Positions 29,479 through 42,879 of a stretch of DNA of 64,000 nucleotides are shown here, piece by piece. Origin of the DNA: Halisarca cf. caerulea (Eukaryota > Porifera > Demospongiae > Chondrillida > Halisarcidae); the NCBI GenBank assembly GCA_963170055.1, contig CAUJGJ010000185.1:4585275-4649274 (forward strand). The letters run 5' to 3'. The notes under the pieces are model-generated. The model saw only the letters and a program-made list of their open reading frames with translations. It made no database searches and had not been told where the DNA came from. Each line of letters starts with the position of its first letter. Within the stretch, counting starts at the first letter, position 1. The position numbers were made by a program, and so were the translations under genes.

Positions 29479-32283
29479 TCATTGGATACACATGAAGTTT
29501 CTGAAGTGCTGTGGGCGTATTTGTGTAGTGTTTGATATAGTGGTTCTAAGACCAATATTTGTCACTAGCACCACACACATTCCCAGTGGACACATGATGT
29601 TTCTGAAGTGCTGTGGGCGTATTTGTGTAGTGTTGGATATGCTGGTGCTAATATCAATATCTGACACTACCACCACGTACATTTCCAGTGGACACATGAG
29701 GTTTTTGAAGAGCTGTGGGCGTATTTGTGTAGTGTTGGATATGGTGGTTCTAAGACCAATATTTGGTACTAGCACCACGCACATTGTCAATGGATACACA
29801 TGAAGATTCTGAAGTGCTGTGGGCGTATTTGTGTAGGGTTGAATATTCTGGTGATTAGACCAATATTTGGTACTAGAAACACGCACATTCCCAGTGGACA
29901 CACATGAAGTTTCTGAAGTGTTGTGGGTGAATCTGTGTATTGTTAAATATGCTAGTGTTAAGACCAATATTTCGCAATAGCACCACGCACATTCCCAGTG
30001 GACACAAATGAAGTTTCTAAAATTCTGTGGGCATATTTGTGTAGTGTTGGATATGGTGGTTCTAAGACCAAAATTTGGCACTAGCACCATGCCCATTCCC
30101 AGTGGACTCGCATGAAGTTTTTGAAGTGCTGTGGGCGTATTTGTGTACTATTGGATATACTGGTGCTAATACAAATATTTGGCACTAGCACCACGCACAT
30201 TGTCATTGGATACACATGAAGTTTCTGAAGTGCTGTGGGCGTATTTGTGTAGTGTTGGATATAGTGGTTCTAAGACCAATATTTGTCACTAGCACCACAC
30301 ACATTCCCAATGGACACATGATGTTTCTGAAGTGCTGTGGGCGTATTTGTGTAGTGTTGGATATGCTGGTGCTAATATCAATATCTGGCACTACCACCAC
30401 GTACATTTCCAGTGGACACATGAGGTTTTTGAAGAGCTGTGGGCGTATTTGTGTAGTGTTGGATATGGTGGTTCTAAGACCAATATTTGGTACTAGCACC
30501 ACGCACATTGTCAATGGATACACATGAAGATTCTGAAGTGCTGTGGGCGTATTTGTGTAGGGTTGAATATTCTGGTGATTAGACCAATATTTGGTACTAG
30601 AAACACGCACATTCCCAGTGGACACACATGAAGTTTCTGAAGTGCTGTGGGCGTATTTGTGTAGTGTTGGATATGCTGGTGCTAATATCAATATCTGGCA
30701 CTACCACCACGTACATTTCCAGTGGACACATGAGGTTTTTGAAGAGCTGTGGGCGTATTTGTGTAGTGTTGGATATGGTGGTTCTAAGACCAATATTTGG
30801 TACTAGCACCACGCACATTGTCAATGGATACACATGAAGATTCTGAAGTGCTGTGGGCGTATTTGTGTAGGGTTGAATATTCTGGTGATTAGACCAATAT
30901 TTGGTAATAGAAACACGCACATTCCCAGTGGACACACATGAAGTTTCTGAAGTGTTGTGGGTGAATCTGTGTATTGTTAAATATGCTAGTGTTAAGACCA
31001 ATATTTGGCAATAGCACCACGCACATTCCCAGTGGACACAAATGAAGTTTCTAAAATTCTGTGGGCATATTTGTGTAGTGTTGGATATGCTGGTGCTAAT
31101 ATCAATATCTGACACTACCACCACGTACATTTCCAGTGGACACATGAGGTTTTTGAAGAGCTGTGGGCGTATTTGTGTAGTGTTGGATATGGTGGTTCTA
31201 AGACCAATATTTGGTACTAGCACCACGCACATTGTCAATGGATACACATGAAGATTCTGAAGTGCTGTGGGCGTATTTGTGTAGGGTTGAATATTCTGGT
31301 GATTAGACCAATATTTGGTACTAGAAACACGCACATTCCCAGTGGACACACATGAAGTTTCTGAAGTGTTGTGGGTGAATCTGTGTATTGTTAAATATGC
31401 TAGTGTTAAGACCAATATTTCGCAATAGCACCACGCACATTCCCAGTGGACACAAATGAAGTTTCTAAAATTCTGTGGGCATATTTGTGTAGTGTTGGAT
31501 ATGGTGGTTCTAAGACCAAAATTTGGCACTAGCACCATGCACATTCCCAGTGGACTCGCATGAAGTTTTTGAAGTGCTGTGGGCGTATTTGTGTACTATT
31601 GGATATACTGGTGCTAATACAAATATTTGGCACTAGCACCACGCACATTGTCATTGGATACACATGAAGTTTCTGAAGTGCTGTGGGCGTATTTGTGTAG
31701 TGTTGGATATAGTGGTTCTAAGACCAATATTTGTCACTAGCACCACACACATTCCCAGTGGACACATGATGTTTCTGAAGTGCTGTGGGCGTATTTGTGT
31801 AGTGTTGGATATGCTGGTGCTAATATCAATATCTGGCACTACCACCACGTACATTTCCAGTGTACACATGAGGTTTTTGAAGAGCTGTGGGCGTATTTGT
31901 GTAGTGTTGGATATGGTGGTTCTAAGACCAATATTTGGTACTAGCACCACGCACATTGTCAATGGATACACATGAAGATTCTGAAGTGCTGTGGGCGTAT
32001 TTGTGTAGGGTTGAATATTCTGGTGATTAGACCAATATTTGGTACTAGAAACACGCACATTCCCAGTGGACACACATGAAGTTTCTGAAGTGTTGTGGGT
32101 GAATCTGTGTATTGTTAAATATGCTAGTGTTAAGACCAATATTTCGCAATAGCACCACGCACATTCCCAGTGGACACAAATGAAGTTTCTAAAATGCTGT
32201 GGGCATATTTGTGTAGTGTTGGATATGGTGGTTCTAAAACCAATATTTGGCACTAGCACCACGCATATACCCAGTGGACACAC
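29479..32283. repeat. 724-bp higher-order repeat
   Basis: Landmarks at 29,492, 30,216 and 31,664 are 724 and 1,448 (2 x 724) bp apart. This is a seven-monomer unit with private variants (TTGAATATTCTGG, TACTAGAAACACG). On the antisense strand the block gives the longest open frames in the array, because several monomers have lost the recurrent CTAG stop. Confidence 0.82.
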
Positions 32284-34028
32284 ATGAGGTTTCTGAAGAC
32301 CTGTGGGCGTGTTTGTGTAGAGTTGGATATGGTGGTTCTAAGACCAATATTTGGTACTAGCACCACGCGCATTGTCAATGGATACACATGAAGTTTCTGA
32401 AGTGCTGTGGGCGTATTTGTGTAGTGTTGGATATCCTGGTGCTAATATCAATATCTGGCACTACCACCACGTACATTTCCAGTGGACACACATGAGATTT
32501 TTGAAGAGCTGTAGGCGTATTTGTGTAGTGTTGGATATGGTGGTTCTAACACCAAAATTTGGCACTAGCACCATGCTCATTCCCAGTGGACTCGCATGAA
32601 GTTTTTGAAGTGCTGTGGGCGTATTTGTGTACTATTGGATATACTGGTGCTAATACAAATATTTGGCACTAGCACCACGCACATTCAAAGTGGACACACA
32701 GGAAGTTTCTGAAGTACTGTGGACGTATTTGTGTACTGTTGGATATGGTGGTTCTAAGACTAATATTTGGTACTAGCACCACGCACATTCCCACACATGA
32801 AGTTTCTGAAATGTTGCGGGCATATCTGTGTAGTGTTAAATATGCTGGTGTTAAGACCAAAATTTGGCATTAGCACCACGCACATTCCCAGTGGAAGCAC
32901 ATTAAGTTTCTGTAGTGCTGTGGGCATATTTGTGTAGTGTTGGATATGGTGGTTCTAAGACCAATATTTGTCACTAGCACAATGCACATTCCCAGTGGAC
33001 ACACATTAAGTTTCTGAAGTGCTGTGGGCGTATTTGTGTAGTGTTGGATATACTGGTGCTAATATCAATATATGGCACTACCACCACGTACATTTCCAGT
33101 GGACACACATGAGGTTTTTGAAGAGCTGTGGGTGTATTTGTGTAGTGTTGGATATGGTGGTTCTAAGACAAATATTTGGCACTAGCACCACGCACATTCC
33201 CAGTGGACACATGACGTTTCTGAAGTGCTGTGGGCGTATTTGTGTAGTGTTGGATATGCTGGTGCTAATATCAATATCTGGCACTACCACCACGTACAAT
33301 TCCAGTGGACACACATGAGGTTTTTGAAGAGCTGTGGGCGTATTTGTGTACTGTTGGGTATGGTGGTTTTAAGACCAAAATTTGGCACTAGCACCATGCA
33401 CATTCCCAGTGGACACGCATGAAGTTTCTGTAGTGCTGTGGGCGTATTTGTGTACTATTGGATATGCTGGTGCTAATACCAATAGTTGGCACTAGTACCA
33501 CGCACATTCAAAGTGGAAACACAGGAAGTTTCTGAAGTACTGTGGGCGTATTTGTGTAGTGTTGGATACGCTAGTGCTAATACCAATATTTGGCACTAGC
33601 AAGAGCACCACGCACATTCAAAGTGGACACACATGAAATTTCTGTAGTGCTGTGGACGTATTTGTGTACTGTTGGATATGGTGGTTCTAAGACTAATATT
33701 TGGTACTAGCACCAGGCACATTCCCACACATGAAGTTTCTGAAGTGTTGCGGGCATATCTGCGTAGTGTTAAATATGCTGGTGTTAAGACCAATATTTGG
33801 CATTAGCACCACGCACATTCCCAGTGGAAGCACATTAAGTTTCTGTAGTGCTGTGGGCATATTTGTGTAGTGTTGGATATGGTGGTTCTAAGACCAATAT
33901 TTGTCACTAGCACCACGCACATTCCCAGTGGACACACATGAAGTTTCTTAAGTGCTGTGGGCGTATTTGTGTAGTGTTGGATATGCTGGTGCTAATACAA
34001 ATATTTGGCACTAGCACCACGCACATTG

Positions 34029-37000
34029 TCATTGGATACACATGAAGTTTCTGAAGTGCTGTGGGTGTATTTGTGTAGTGTTGGATATAGTGGTTCTAAG
34101 ACCAATATTTTTCACTAGCACCACACACATTCCCAGTGGACACATGAAGTTTCTGAAGTGCTGTGGGCGTATTTGTGTAGTGTTGGATATGCTGGTGCTA
34201 ATATCAATATCTGGCACTACCACCACGTACATTTCCAGTGGACACACGTGAGGTTTTTGAAGAGCTGTGGGCGTATTTGTGTAGTGTTGGATATGGTGGT
34301 TCTAAGACCAATATTTGGTACTAGCACCACGCACATTGTCAATGGATACACATGAAGATTCTGAAGTGCTGTGGGCGTATTTGTGTAGGGTTGAATATGC
34401 TGGTGATTAGACCAATATTTGGTACTAGCAACACGCACATTCCCAGTGGACACACATGAAGTTTCTGAAGTGTTGTGGGTGAATCTGTGTATTGTTAAAT
34501 ATGCTAGTGTTAAGACCAATATTTCGCAATAGCACCACGCACATTCCCAGTGGACACAAATGAAGTTTCTAAAATGCTGTGGGCATATTTGTGTAGTGTT
34601 TGATATGGTGGTTCTAAAACCAATATTTGGCACTAGCACCACGCACATACCCAGTGGACACACATGAGGTTTCTGAAGAGCCGTGGGCGTGTTTGTGTAG
34701 AGTTGGATATGGTGGTTCTAAGACCAATATTTGGTACTAGCACCACGAACATTGTCAATGGATACACATGAAGTTGCTGAAGTGCTGTGGGCGTATTTGT
34801 GTAGTGTTGGATATGCTGGTGCTAATATCAATATCTGGCACTACCACCACGTACATTTCCAGTGGACACACATGAGGTTTTTGAAGAGCTGTGGGCGTAT
34901 TTGTTTAGTGTTGGATATGGTGGTTCTAAGACCACAATTTGGCACTAGCACCATGCACATTCCCAGTGGACTCGCATGAAGTTTTTGAAGTGCTGTGGGC
35001 GTATTTGTGTACTATTGTATATACTGGTGCTAATACAAATATTTGGCACTAGCACCGCGCACATTGTCATTGGATACACATGAAGTTTCTGAAGTGCTGT
35101 GGACGTATTTGTGTAGTGTTGGATATAGTGGTTCTAAGACCAATATTTGTCACTAGCACCACACACATTCCCAGTGGAAGCACATTAAGTTTCTGTAGTG
35201 CTGTGGGCATATTTGTGTAGTGTTGGATATGGTGGTTCTAAGACCAATATATGTGTCACTAGCACCACGCACATTCCCAGTGGACACACATGAAGTTTCT
35301 TAAGTGCTGTGGGCGTATTTGTGTAGTGTTGGATATGGTGGTTCTAAGACCAATATTTGGATCTAGCACCACGCACATTCTCAGTGGACACATGAAGCTT
35401 CTGAAGTGCTGTGGGCGTACTTGTGTAGTGTTGGATATGCTGGTGCTAATATCAATATCTGGCACTACCACCACGTACATTTCCGTTGACACACGAGGCT
35501 TCTGAAGAGCTGTGGGCGAATTTGTGTAGCGTTGGATATGGTGTTTCTAAGACCAATATTTGGTACTAGCACCACGCACATTGTCAATGGATACACATGA
35601 AGTTGCTGAAGTGCGGTAGGCGTATTTGTGTAGTGTTGGATATGCTGGTGCTAATATCAATATCTGGCACTACCACCACGTACATTTCCAGTGGACACAC
35701 ATGAGGTTTTTGAAGAGCTGTGGGCGTATTTGTTTAGTGTTGGATATGGTGGTTCTAAGACCAAAATTTGGCACTAGCACCATGCACATTCCCAGTGGAC
35801 TCGCATGAAGTTTTTGAAGTGCTGTGGGCGTATTTGTGCACTATTGGATATACTGGTGCTAATACAAATATTTGGCACTAGCACCACGCACATTGTCATT
35901 GGATACACATGAAGTTTCTGAAGTGCTGTGGACGTATTTGTGTAGTGTTAAATATAGTGGTTCTAAGACCAATATTTGACACTAGCACCACACACATTCC
36001 CAGTGGACACATGAAGTTTCTGTAGTGCTGTGGGCATATTTGTGTAGTGTTGGATATGGTGGTTCTAAGACCAATATTTGTCACTAGCACCTCGCACATT
36101 GTCATTGGATACACATGAAGTTTCTGAAGTGCTGTGGGTGTATTTGTGTAGTGTTGGATATAGTGGTTCTAAGACCAATATTTTTCACTAGCACCACACA
36201 CATTCCCAGTGGACACATGAAGTTTCTGAAGTGCTGTGGGCGTATTTGTGTAGTGTTGGATATGCTGGTGCTAATATCAATATCTGGCACTACCACCACG
36301 TACATTTCCAGTGGACACACGTGAGGTTTTTGAAGAGCTGTGGGCGTATTTGTGTAGTGTTGGATATGGTGGTTCTAAGACCAATATTTGGTACTAGCAC
36401 CACGCACATTGTCAATGGATACACATGAAGATTCTGAAGTGCTGTGGGCGTATTTGTGTAGGGTTGAATATGCTGGTGATTAGACCAATATTTGGTACTA
36501 GCAACACGCACATTCCCAGTGGACACACATGAAGTTTCTGAAGTGTTGTGGGTGAATCTGTGTATTGTTAAATATGCTAGTGTTAAGACCAATATTTCGC
36601 AATAGCACCACGCACATTCCCAGTGGACACAAATGAAGTTTCTAAAATGCTGTGGGCATATTTGTGTAGTGTTTGATATGGTGGTTCTAAAACCAATATT
36701 TGGCACTAGCACCACGCACATACCCAGTGGACACACATGAGGTTTCTGAAGAGCCGTGGGCGTGTTTGTGTAGAGTTGGATATGGTGGTTCTAAGACCAA
36801 TATTTGGTACTAGCACCACGAACATTGTCAATGGATACACATGAAGTTGCTGAAGTGCTGTGGGCGTATTTGTGTAGTGTTGGATATGCTGGTGCTAATA
36901 TCAATATCTGGCACTACCACCACGTACATTTCCAGTGGACACACATGAGGTTTTTGAAGAGCTGTGGGCGTATTTGTTTAGTGTTGGATATGGTGGTTCT

Positions 37001-38190
37001 AAGACCAATATATGTGTCACTAGCACCACGCACATTCCCAGTGGACTCGCATGAAGTTTTTGAAGTGCTGTGGGCGTATTTGTGTACTATTGTATATACT
37101 GGTGCTAATACAAATATTTGGCACTAGCACCGCGCACATTGTCATTGGATACACATGAAGTTTCTGAAGTGCTGTGGACGTATTTGTGTAGTGTTGGATA
37201 TAGTGGTTCTAAGACCAATATTTGTCACTAGCACCACACACATTCCCAGTGGAAGCACATTAAGTTTCTGTAGTGCTGTGGGCATATTTGTGTAGTGTTG
37301 GATATGGTGGTTCTAAGACCAATATATGTGTCACTAGCACCACGCACATTCCCAGTGGACACACATGAAGTTTCTTAAGTGCTGTGGGCGTATTTGTGTA
37401 GTGTTGGATATGGTGGTTCTAAGACCAATATTTGGATCTAGCACCACGCACATTCTCAGTGGACACATGAAGCTTCTGAAGTGCTGTGGGCGTACTTGTG
37501 TAGTGTTGGATATGCTGGTGCTAATATCAATATCTGGCACTACCACCACGTACATTTCCGTTGACACACGAGGCTTCTGAAGAGCTGTGGGCGAATTTGT
37601 GTAGCGTTGGATATGGTGTTTCTAAGACCAATATTTGGTACTAGCACCACGCACATTGTCAATGGATACACATGAAGTTGCTGAAGTGCGGTAGGCGTAT
37701 TTGTGTAGTGTTGGATATGCTGGTGCTAATATCAATATCTGGCACTACCACCACGTACATTTCCAGTGGACACACATGAGGTTTTTGAAGAGCTGTGGGC
37801 GTATTTGTTTAGTATTGGATATGGTGGTTCTAAGACCAAAATTTGGCACTAGCACCATGCACATTCCCAGTGGACTCGCATGAAGTTTTTGAAGTGCTGT
37901 GGGCGTATTTGTGCACTATTGGATATACTGGTGCTAATACAAATATTTGGCACTAGCACCACGCACATTGTCATTGGATACACATGAAGTTTCTGAAGTG
38001 CTGTGGACGTATTTGTGTAGTGTTAAATATAGTGGTTCTAAGACCAATATTTGACACTAGCACCACACACATTCCCAGTGGACACATGAAGTTTCTGTAG
38101 TGCTGTGGGCATATTTGTGTAGTGTTGGATATGGTGGTTCTAAGACCAATATTTGTCACTAGCACCTCGCACATTCCCAGTGGACACACA
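34029..38190. repeat. ~2,075-bp tandem higher-order repeat
   Basis: Two adjacent copies of about 20 monomers. Landmarks at 34,042, 34,158, 34,217 and 34,731 map to +2,073; those at 35,259, 35,290, 35,626 and 35,896 map to +2,075. Private variants shared by both copies include CACGAACATTG, CAATATATGTGTCAC, TTCCGTTGACAC and GAAGTGCGGTAGGCG. The 2-bp offset change marks a small indel near 37,010. Confidence 0.88.
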
Positions 38191-41100
38191 TGAAGTTTCT
38201 TAAGTGCTGTGGGCGTATTTGTGTAGTGTTGGATATGGTGGTTCTAAGACCAATATTTGGTACTAGCACCACGTACATTGTCAATGGATACACATGAAGA
38301 TTCTGAAGTGCTGTGGGCGTATTTGTGTAGGGTTGAATATGCTGGTGATTAGACCAATATTTGGTACTAGCAACACGCACATTCCCAGTGGACACACATA
38401 AAGTTTCTGAATTGTTGTGGGTGAATCTGTGTATTGTTAAATATGCTAGTGTTAAGACCAATATTTCGCAATAGCACCACGCACATTCCCAGTGGACACA
38501 AATGAAGTTTCTAAAATGCTGTGGGCATATTTGTGTAGTGTTTGATATGGTGGTTCTAAAACCAATATTTGGCACTAGCACCACACACATACCCAGTGGA
38601 CACACATGAGGTTTCTGAAGAGCTGTGGGCGTGTTTGTGTAGAGTTGGATATGGTGGTTCTAAGACCAATATTTGGTACTAGCACCACGCACATTGTCAA
38701 TGGATACACATGAAGTTGCTGAAGTGCTGTGGGCGTATTTGTATAGTGTTGGATATGCTGGTGCTAATATCAATATCTGGCACTACCACCACCTACATTT
38801 CCAGTGGACACACATGAGGTTTTTAAGAGCTGTGGGCGTATTTGTGTAGTGTTGGATATGTTGGTGCTAATACAAATATTTGGCACTAGCACCACGCACA
38901 TTGTCATTGGATACACATGAAGTTTCTGAAGTGCTGTGGGCGTATTTGTGTAGTGTTGGATATAGTGGTTCTAAGACCAATATTTGTCACTGGCACCACA
39001 CACATTCCCAGTGGACACATGAAGTTTCTGAAGTGCTGTGGGCGTATTCGTGTAGTGTTGGATATGCTGGTGCTAATATCAATATCTGGCACTACCACCA
39101 CGTACATTTCCAGTGGACACACGTGAGGTTTTTGAAGAGCTGTGGGCGTATTTGTGTAGTGTTGGATATGGTGGTTCTAAGACCAATATTTGGTACTAGC
39201 ACCACACACATTGTCAATGGATACACATGAAGATTCTGAAGTGCTGTGGGCGTATTTGTGTAGGGTTGAATATGCTGGTGATTAGACCAATATTTGGTAC
39301 TAGCAACACGCACATTCCCAGTGGACACACATGAAGTTTCTGAAGTGTTGTGGGTGAATCTGTGTATTGTTAAATATGCTAGTGTTAAGACCAATATTTC
39401 GCAATAGCACCACGCACATTCCCAATGGACACAAATGAAGTTTCTGAAATGCTGTGGGCATATTTGTGTACTGTTTGATATGGTTGTTCTAAAACCAATA
39501 TTTGGCACTAGCACCACGCACATACCCAGTGGACACACATGAGGTTTCTGAAGAGCTGTGGGCGTGTGTGTGTAGAGTTGGATATGGTGGTTCTAAGACC
39601 AATATTTGGTACTAGCACCACGCACATTGTCAATGGATACACATGAAGTTTCTGAAGTGCTGTGGGCGTATTTGTGTAGTGTTGGATATAGTGGTTCCAA
39701 GACCAATATTTGTCACTAGCACCACGCACATTCCCTGTGGACACATGAAGTTTCTGAAGTGCTGTGGGCGTATTTGTGTAGTGTTGGATATGCTGGTGCT
39801 AATATCAGTAGCTGGCACTACCACCACGTACCTTTCCAGTGGACACACATGAGGTTTTTGAAGAGCTGTGGGCGTATTTGTGTATTGTTGGATATGGTGG
39901 TTCTAAGACCAAAATTTGGCACTAGCACCATGCACTTTCCCAGGGGACACGCATGAAGTTTCTGAAGTGCTTTGGGCGTATTTGTGTACTATTGGATATG
40001 CTGGTGCTTCTACAAATATTTGGCCCTAGCACCACGCACATTCAAAGTGGACACACAGGAAGTTTCTGAAGTACTGTGGGCGTATTTGTGTAGTGTTGGA
40101 TACGCTGGTGTTAATACCAATATTTGGCACTAGCGCGAGCACAACGCACATTCAAAGTGGACACACATGAAGTTTCTGAAGTACTGTGGACGTATTTGTT
40201 TACTGTTGGATATGGTGCTTCTAAGACTAATATTTGGTACTAGCACCACGCACATTCCCACACATGAAGTTTCTGAAGTGTTGCGGGCATATCTGTGTAG
40301 TCTTAAATATGCTGGTGTTAAGACCAATATTTGCCATTAGCACCACACACATTCCCAGTGGAAGCACATTAAGTTTCTGTAGTGCTGTGGGCGTATTTGT
40401 GTAGTGTTGGATATGCTCGTGCTAATACAAATATTTGGCACTAGCACCACGCACATTGTCATTGGATACACATAAAGTTTCTGAAGTGCTGTGGGCGTAT
40501 TTGTGTAGTGTTGGATATAGTGGTTCTAAGACCAATATTTGTCACTAGCACCACGCACATTCCCAGTGGACACATGAAGTGTCTGAAGTGCTGTGGGCGT
40601 ATTTGTGTAGTGTTGGATATGCTGGTGCTAATATCAATATCTTGCACTACCACCACGTACATTTCCAGTGGACACACGTGAGGTTTTTGAAGAGCTGTGG
40701 GCGTATTTGTGTAGTGTTGGATATGGTGGTTCTAAGACCAATATTTGGTACTAGCACCACGCACATTGTCAATGGATACACATGAAGATTCTGAAGTGCT
40801 GTGGGCGTATTTGTGTAGGGTTGAATATGCTGGTGATTAGACCAATATTTGGTACTAGCAACACGCACATTCCCAGTGGACACACATGAAGTTTCTGAAG
40901 TGTTGTGGGTGAATCTGTGTATTGTTAAATATGCTAGTGTTAAGACCAATATTTCGCAATAGCACCACGCACATTCCCAATGGACACAAATGAAGTTTCT
41001 GAAATGCTGTGGGCATATTTGTGTACTGTTTGATATGGTTGTTCTAAAACCAATATTTGGCACTAGCACCACGCACATACCCAGTGGACACACATGAGGT

Positions 41101-42879
41101 TTCTGAAGAGCTGTGGGCGTGTTTGTGTAGAGTTGGATATGGTGGTTCTAAGACCAATATTTGGTACTAGCACCACGCACATTGTCAATGGATACACATG
41201 AAGTTTCTGAAGTGCTGTGGGCGTATTTGTGTAGTGTTGGATATGCTGGTGCTAATATCAATATCTGGCACTACCACCACGTACATTTCCAGTGGACACA
41301 CATGAGGTTTTTGAAGAGCTGTGGGCGTATTTGTGTAGTGTTGGATATGGTGGTTCTACGACCAAAATTTGGCACTAGCACCATGCACATTCCCAGTGGA
41401 CACGCATGAAGTTTTTGAAGTGCTGTGGGCGTATTTGTGTACTATTGGATATACTCGTGCTAATACAAATATTTGGCACTAGCACCACGCACATTGTCAT
41501 TGGATACACATGAAGTTTCTGAAGTGTTGTGGGTGAATCTGTGTATTGTTAAATATGCTAGTGTTAAGACCAATATTTCACAATAGCACCACGCACATTC
41601 CCAGTGGACACAAATAAAGTTTCTGAAATGCTGTGGGCATATTTGTGTAGTGTTTGATATGGTTGTTCTAAAACCAATATTTGGCACTAGCACCACGCAC
41701 ATACCCAGTGGACACATATGAGGTTTCTGAAGAGCTGTGGGCGTGTTTGTGTAGAGTTGGATATGGTGGTTCTAAGACCAATATTTGGTACTAGCACCAC
41801 GCACATTGTCAATGGATACACATGAAGTTTCTGAAGTGCTGTGGGCGTATTTGTGTAGTGTTGGATATGCTGGTGCTAATATCAATATCTGGCACTACCA
41901 CCACGTACATTTCCAGTGGACACATATGAGGTTTTTGAAGAGCTGTGGGCGTATTTGTGTAGTGTTGGATGGTAGTTCTCAAACCAAAATTTGGCACTAG
42001 CACCATGCACATTCCCAGTGGACTCGCATGAAGTTTTTGAAGTGCTGTGGGCGTATTTGTGTACTATTAGATATACTGGTTCTAAGACCAATATTAGTCA
42101 CTAGCACCACGCAAATTGTCATTGGATACACATGAAGTTTCTGAAGTGCTGTGGGCGTATTTGTGTAGTGTTGGATATGCTGGTGCTAATATCAATATCT
42201 GGCACTACCACCACGTACCTTTCCAGTGGACACACATGAGGTTTTTGAAGAGCTGTGGGCGTATTTGTGTATTGTTAATTGGATATGGTGGTTCTAAGAC
42301 CAAAATATTGAACTAGCACCATGCACATTCCCAGGGGACACGCATGAAGTTTCTGAAGTGCTGTGGGCGTATTTGTGTACTATTGGATATGCTGGTGCTA
42401 ATACAAATATTTGGCACTAGAACCACGCACATTCAAAGTGGACACACAGGAAGTTTCTGAAGTGCTGTGGGCGTATTTGTGTACTGTTGGATATGGTGGT
42501 TCTAAGACCAAAATTTGGCACTAGCACCATGCACATTCCCAGTGGACACGCATGAAGTTTCTGAAGTGCTGTGGGCGTATTTGTGTACTATTGGATATGC
42601 TGGTGCTACTACAAATATTTGGCACTAGCACCACGCACATTCAGAGTGGACACACAGGAAGTTTCTGAAGTACTGTAGGCGTATTTGTGTAGTGTTGGAT
42701 ACGCTGGTGCTAATACCAATATTTGTCACTAGCACCACGCACATTCAAAGTGGACACACATGAAGTTTCTGAAGTACTGTGGGCGTATTTGTGTAGTGTT
42801 GGATGTGCTGGTGCTAATACCAATATTTGGCACTAGCACCACGCACATTCCCAGTGGACACTCATGAAGTTTCTGAAGT

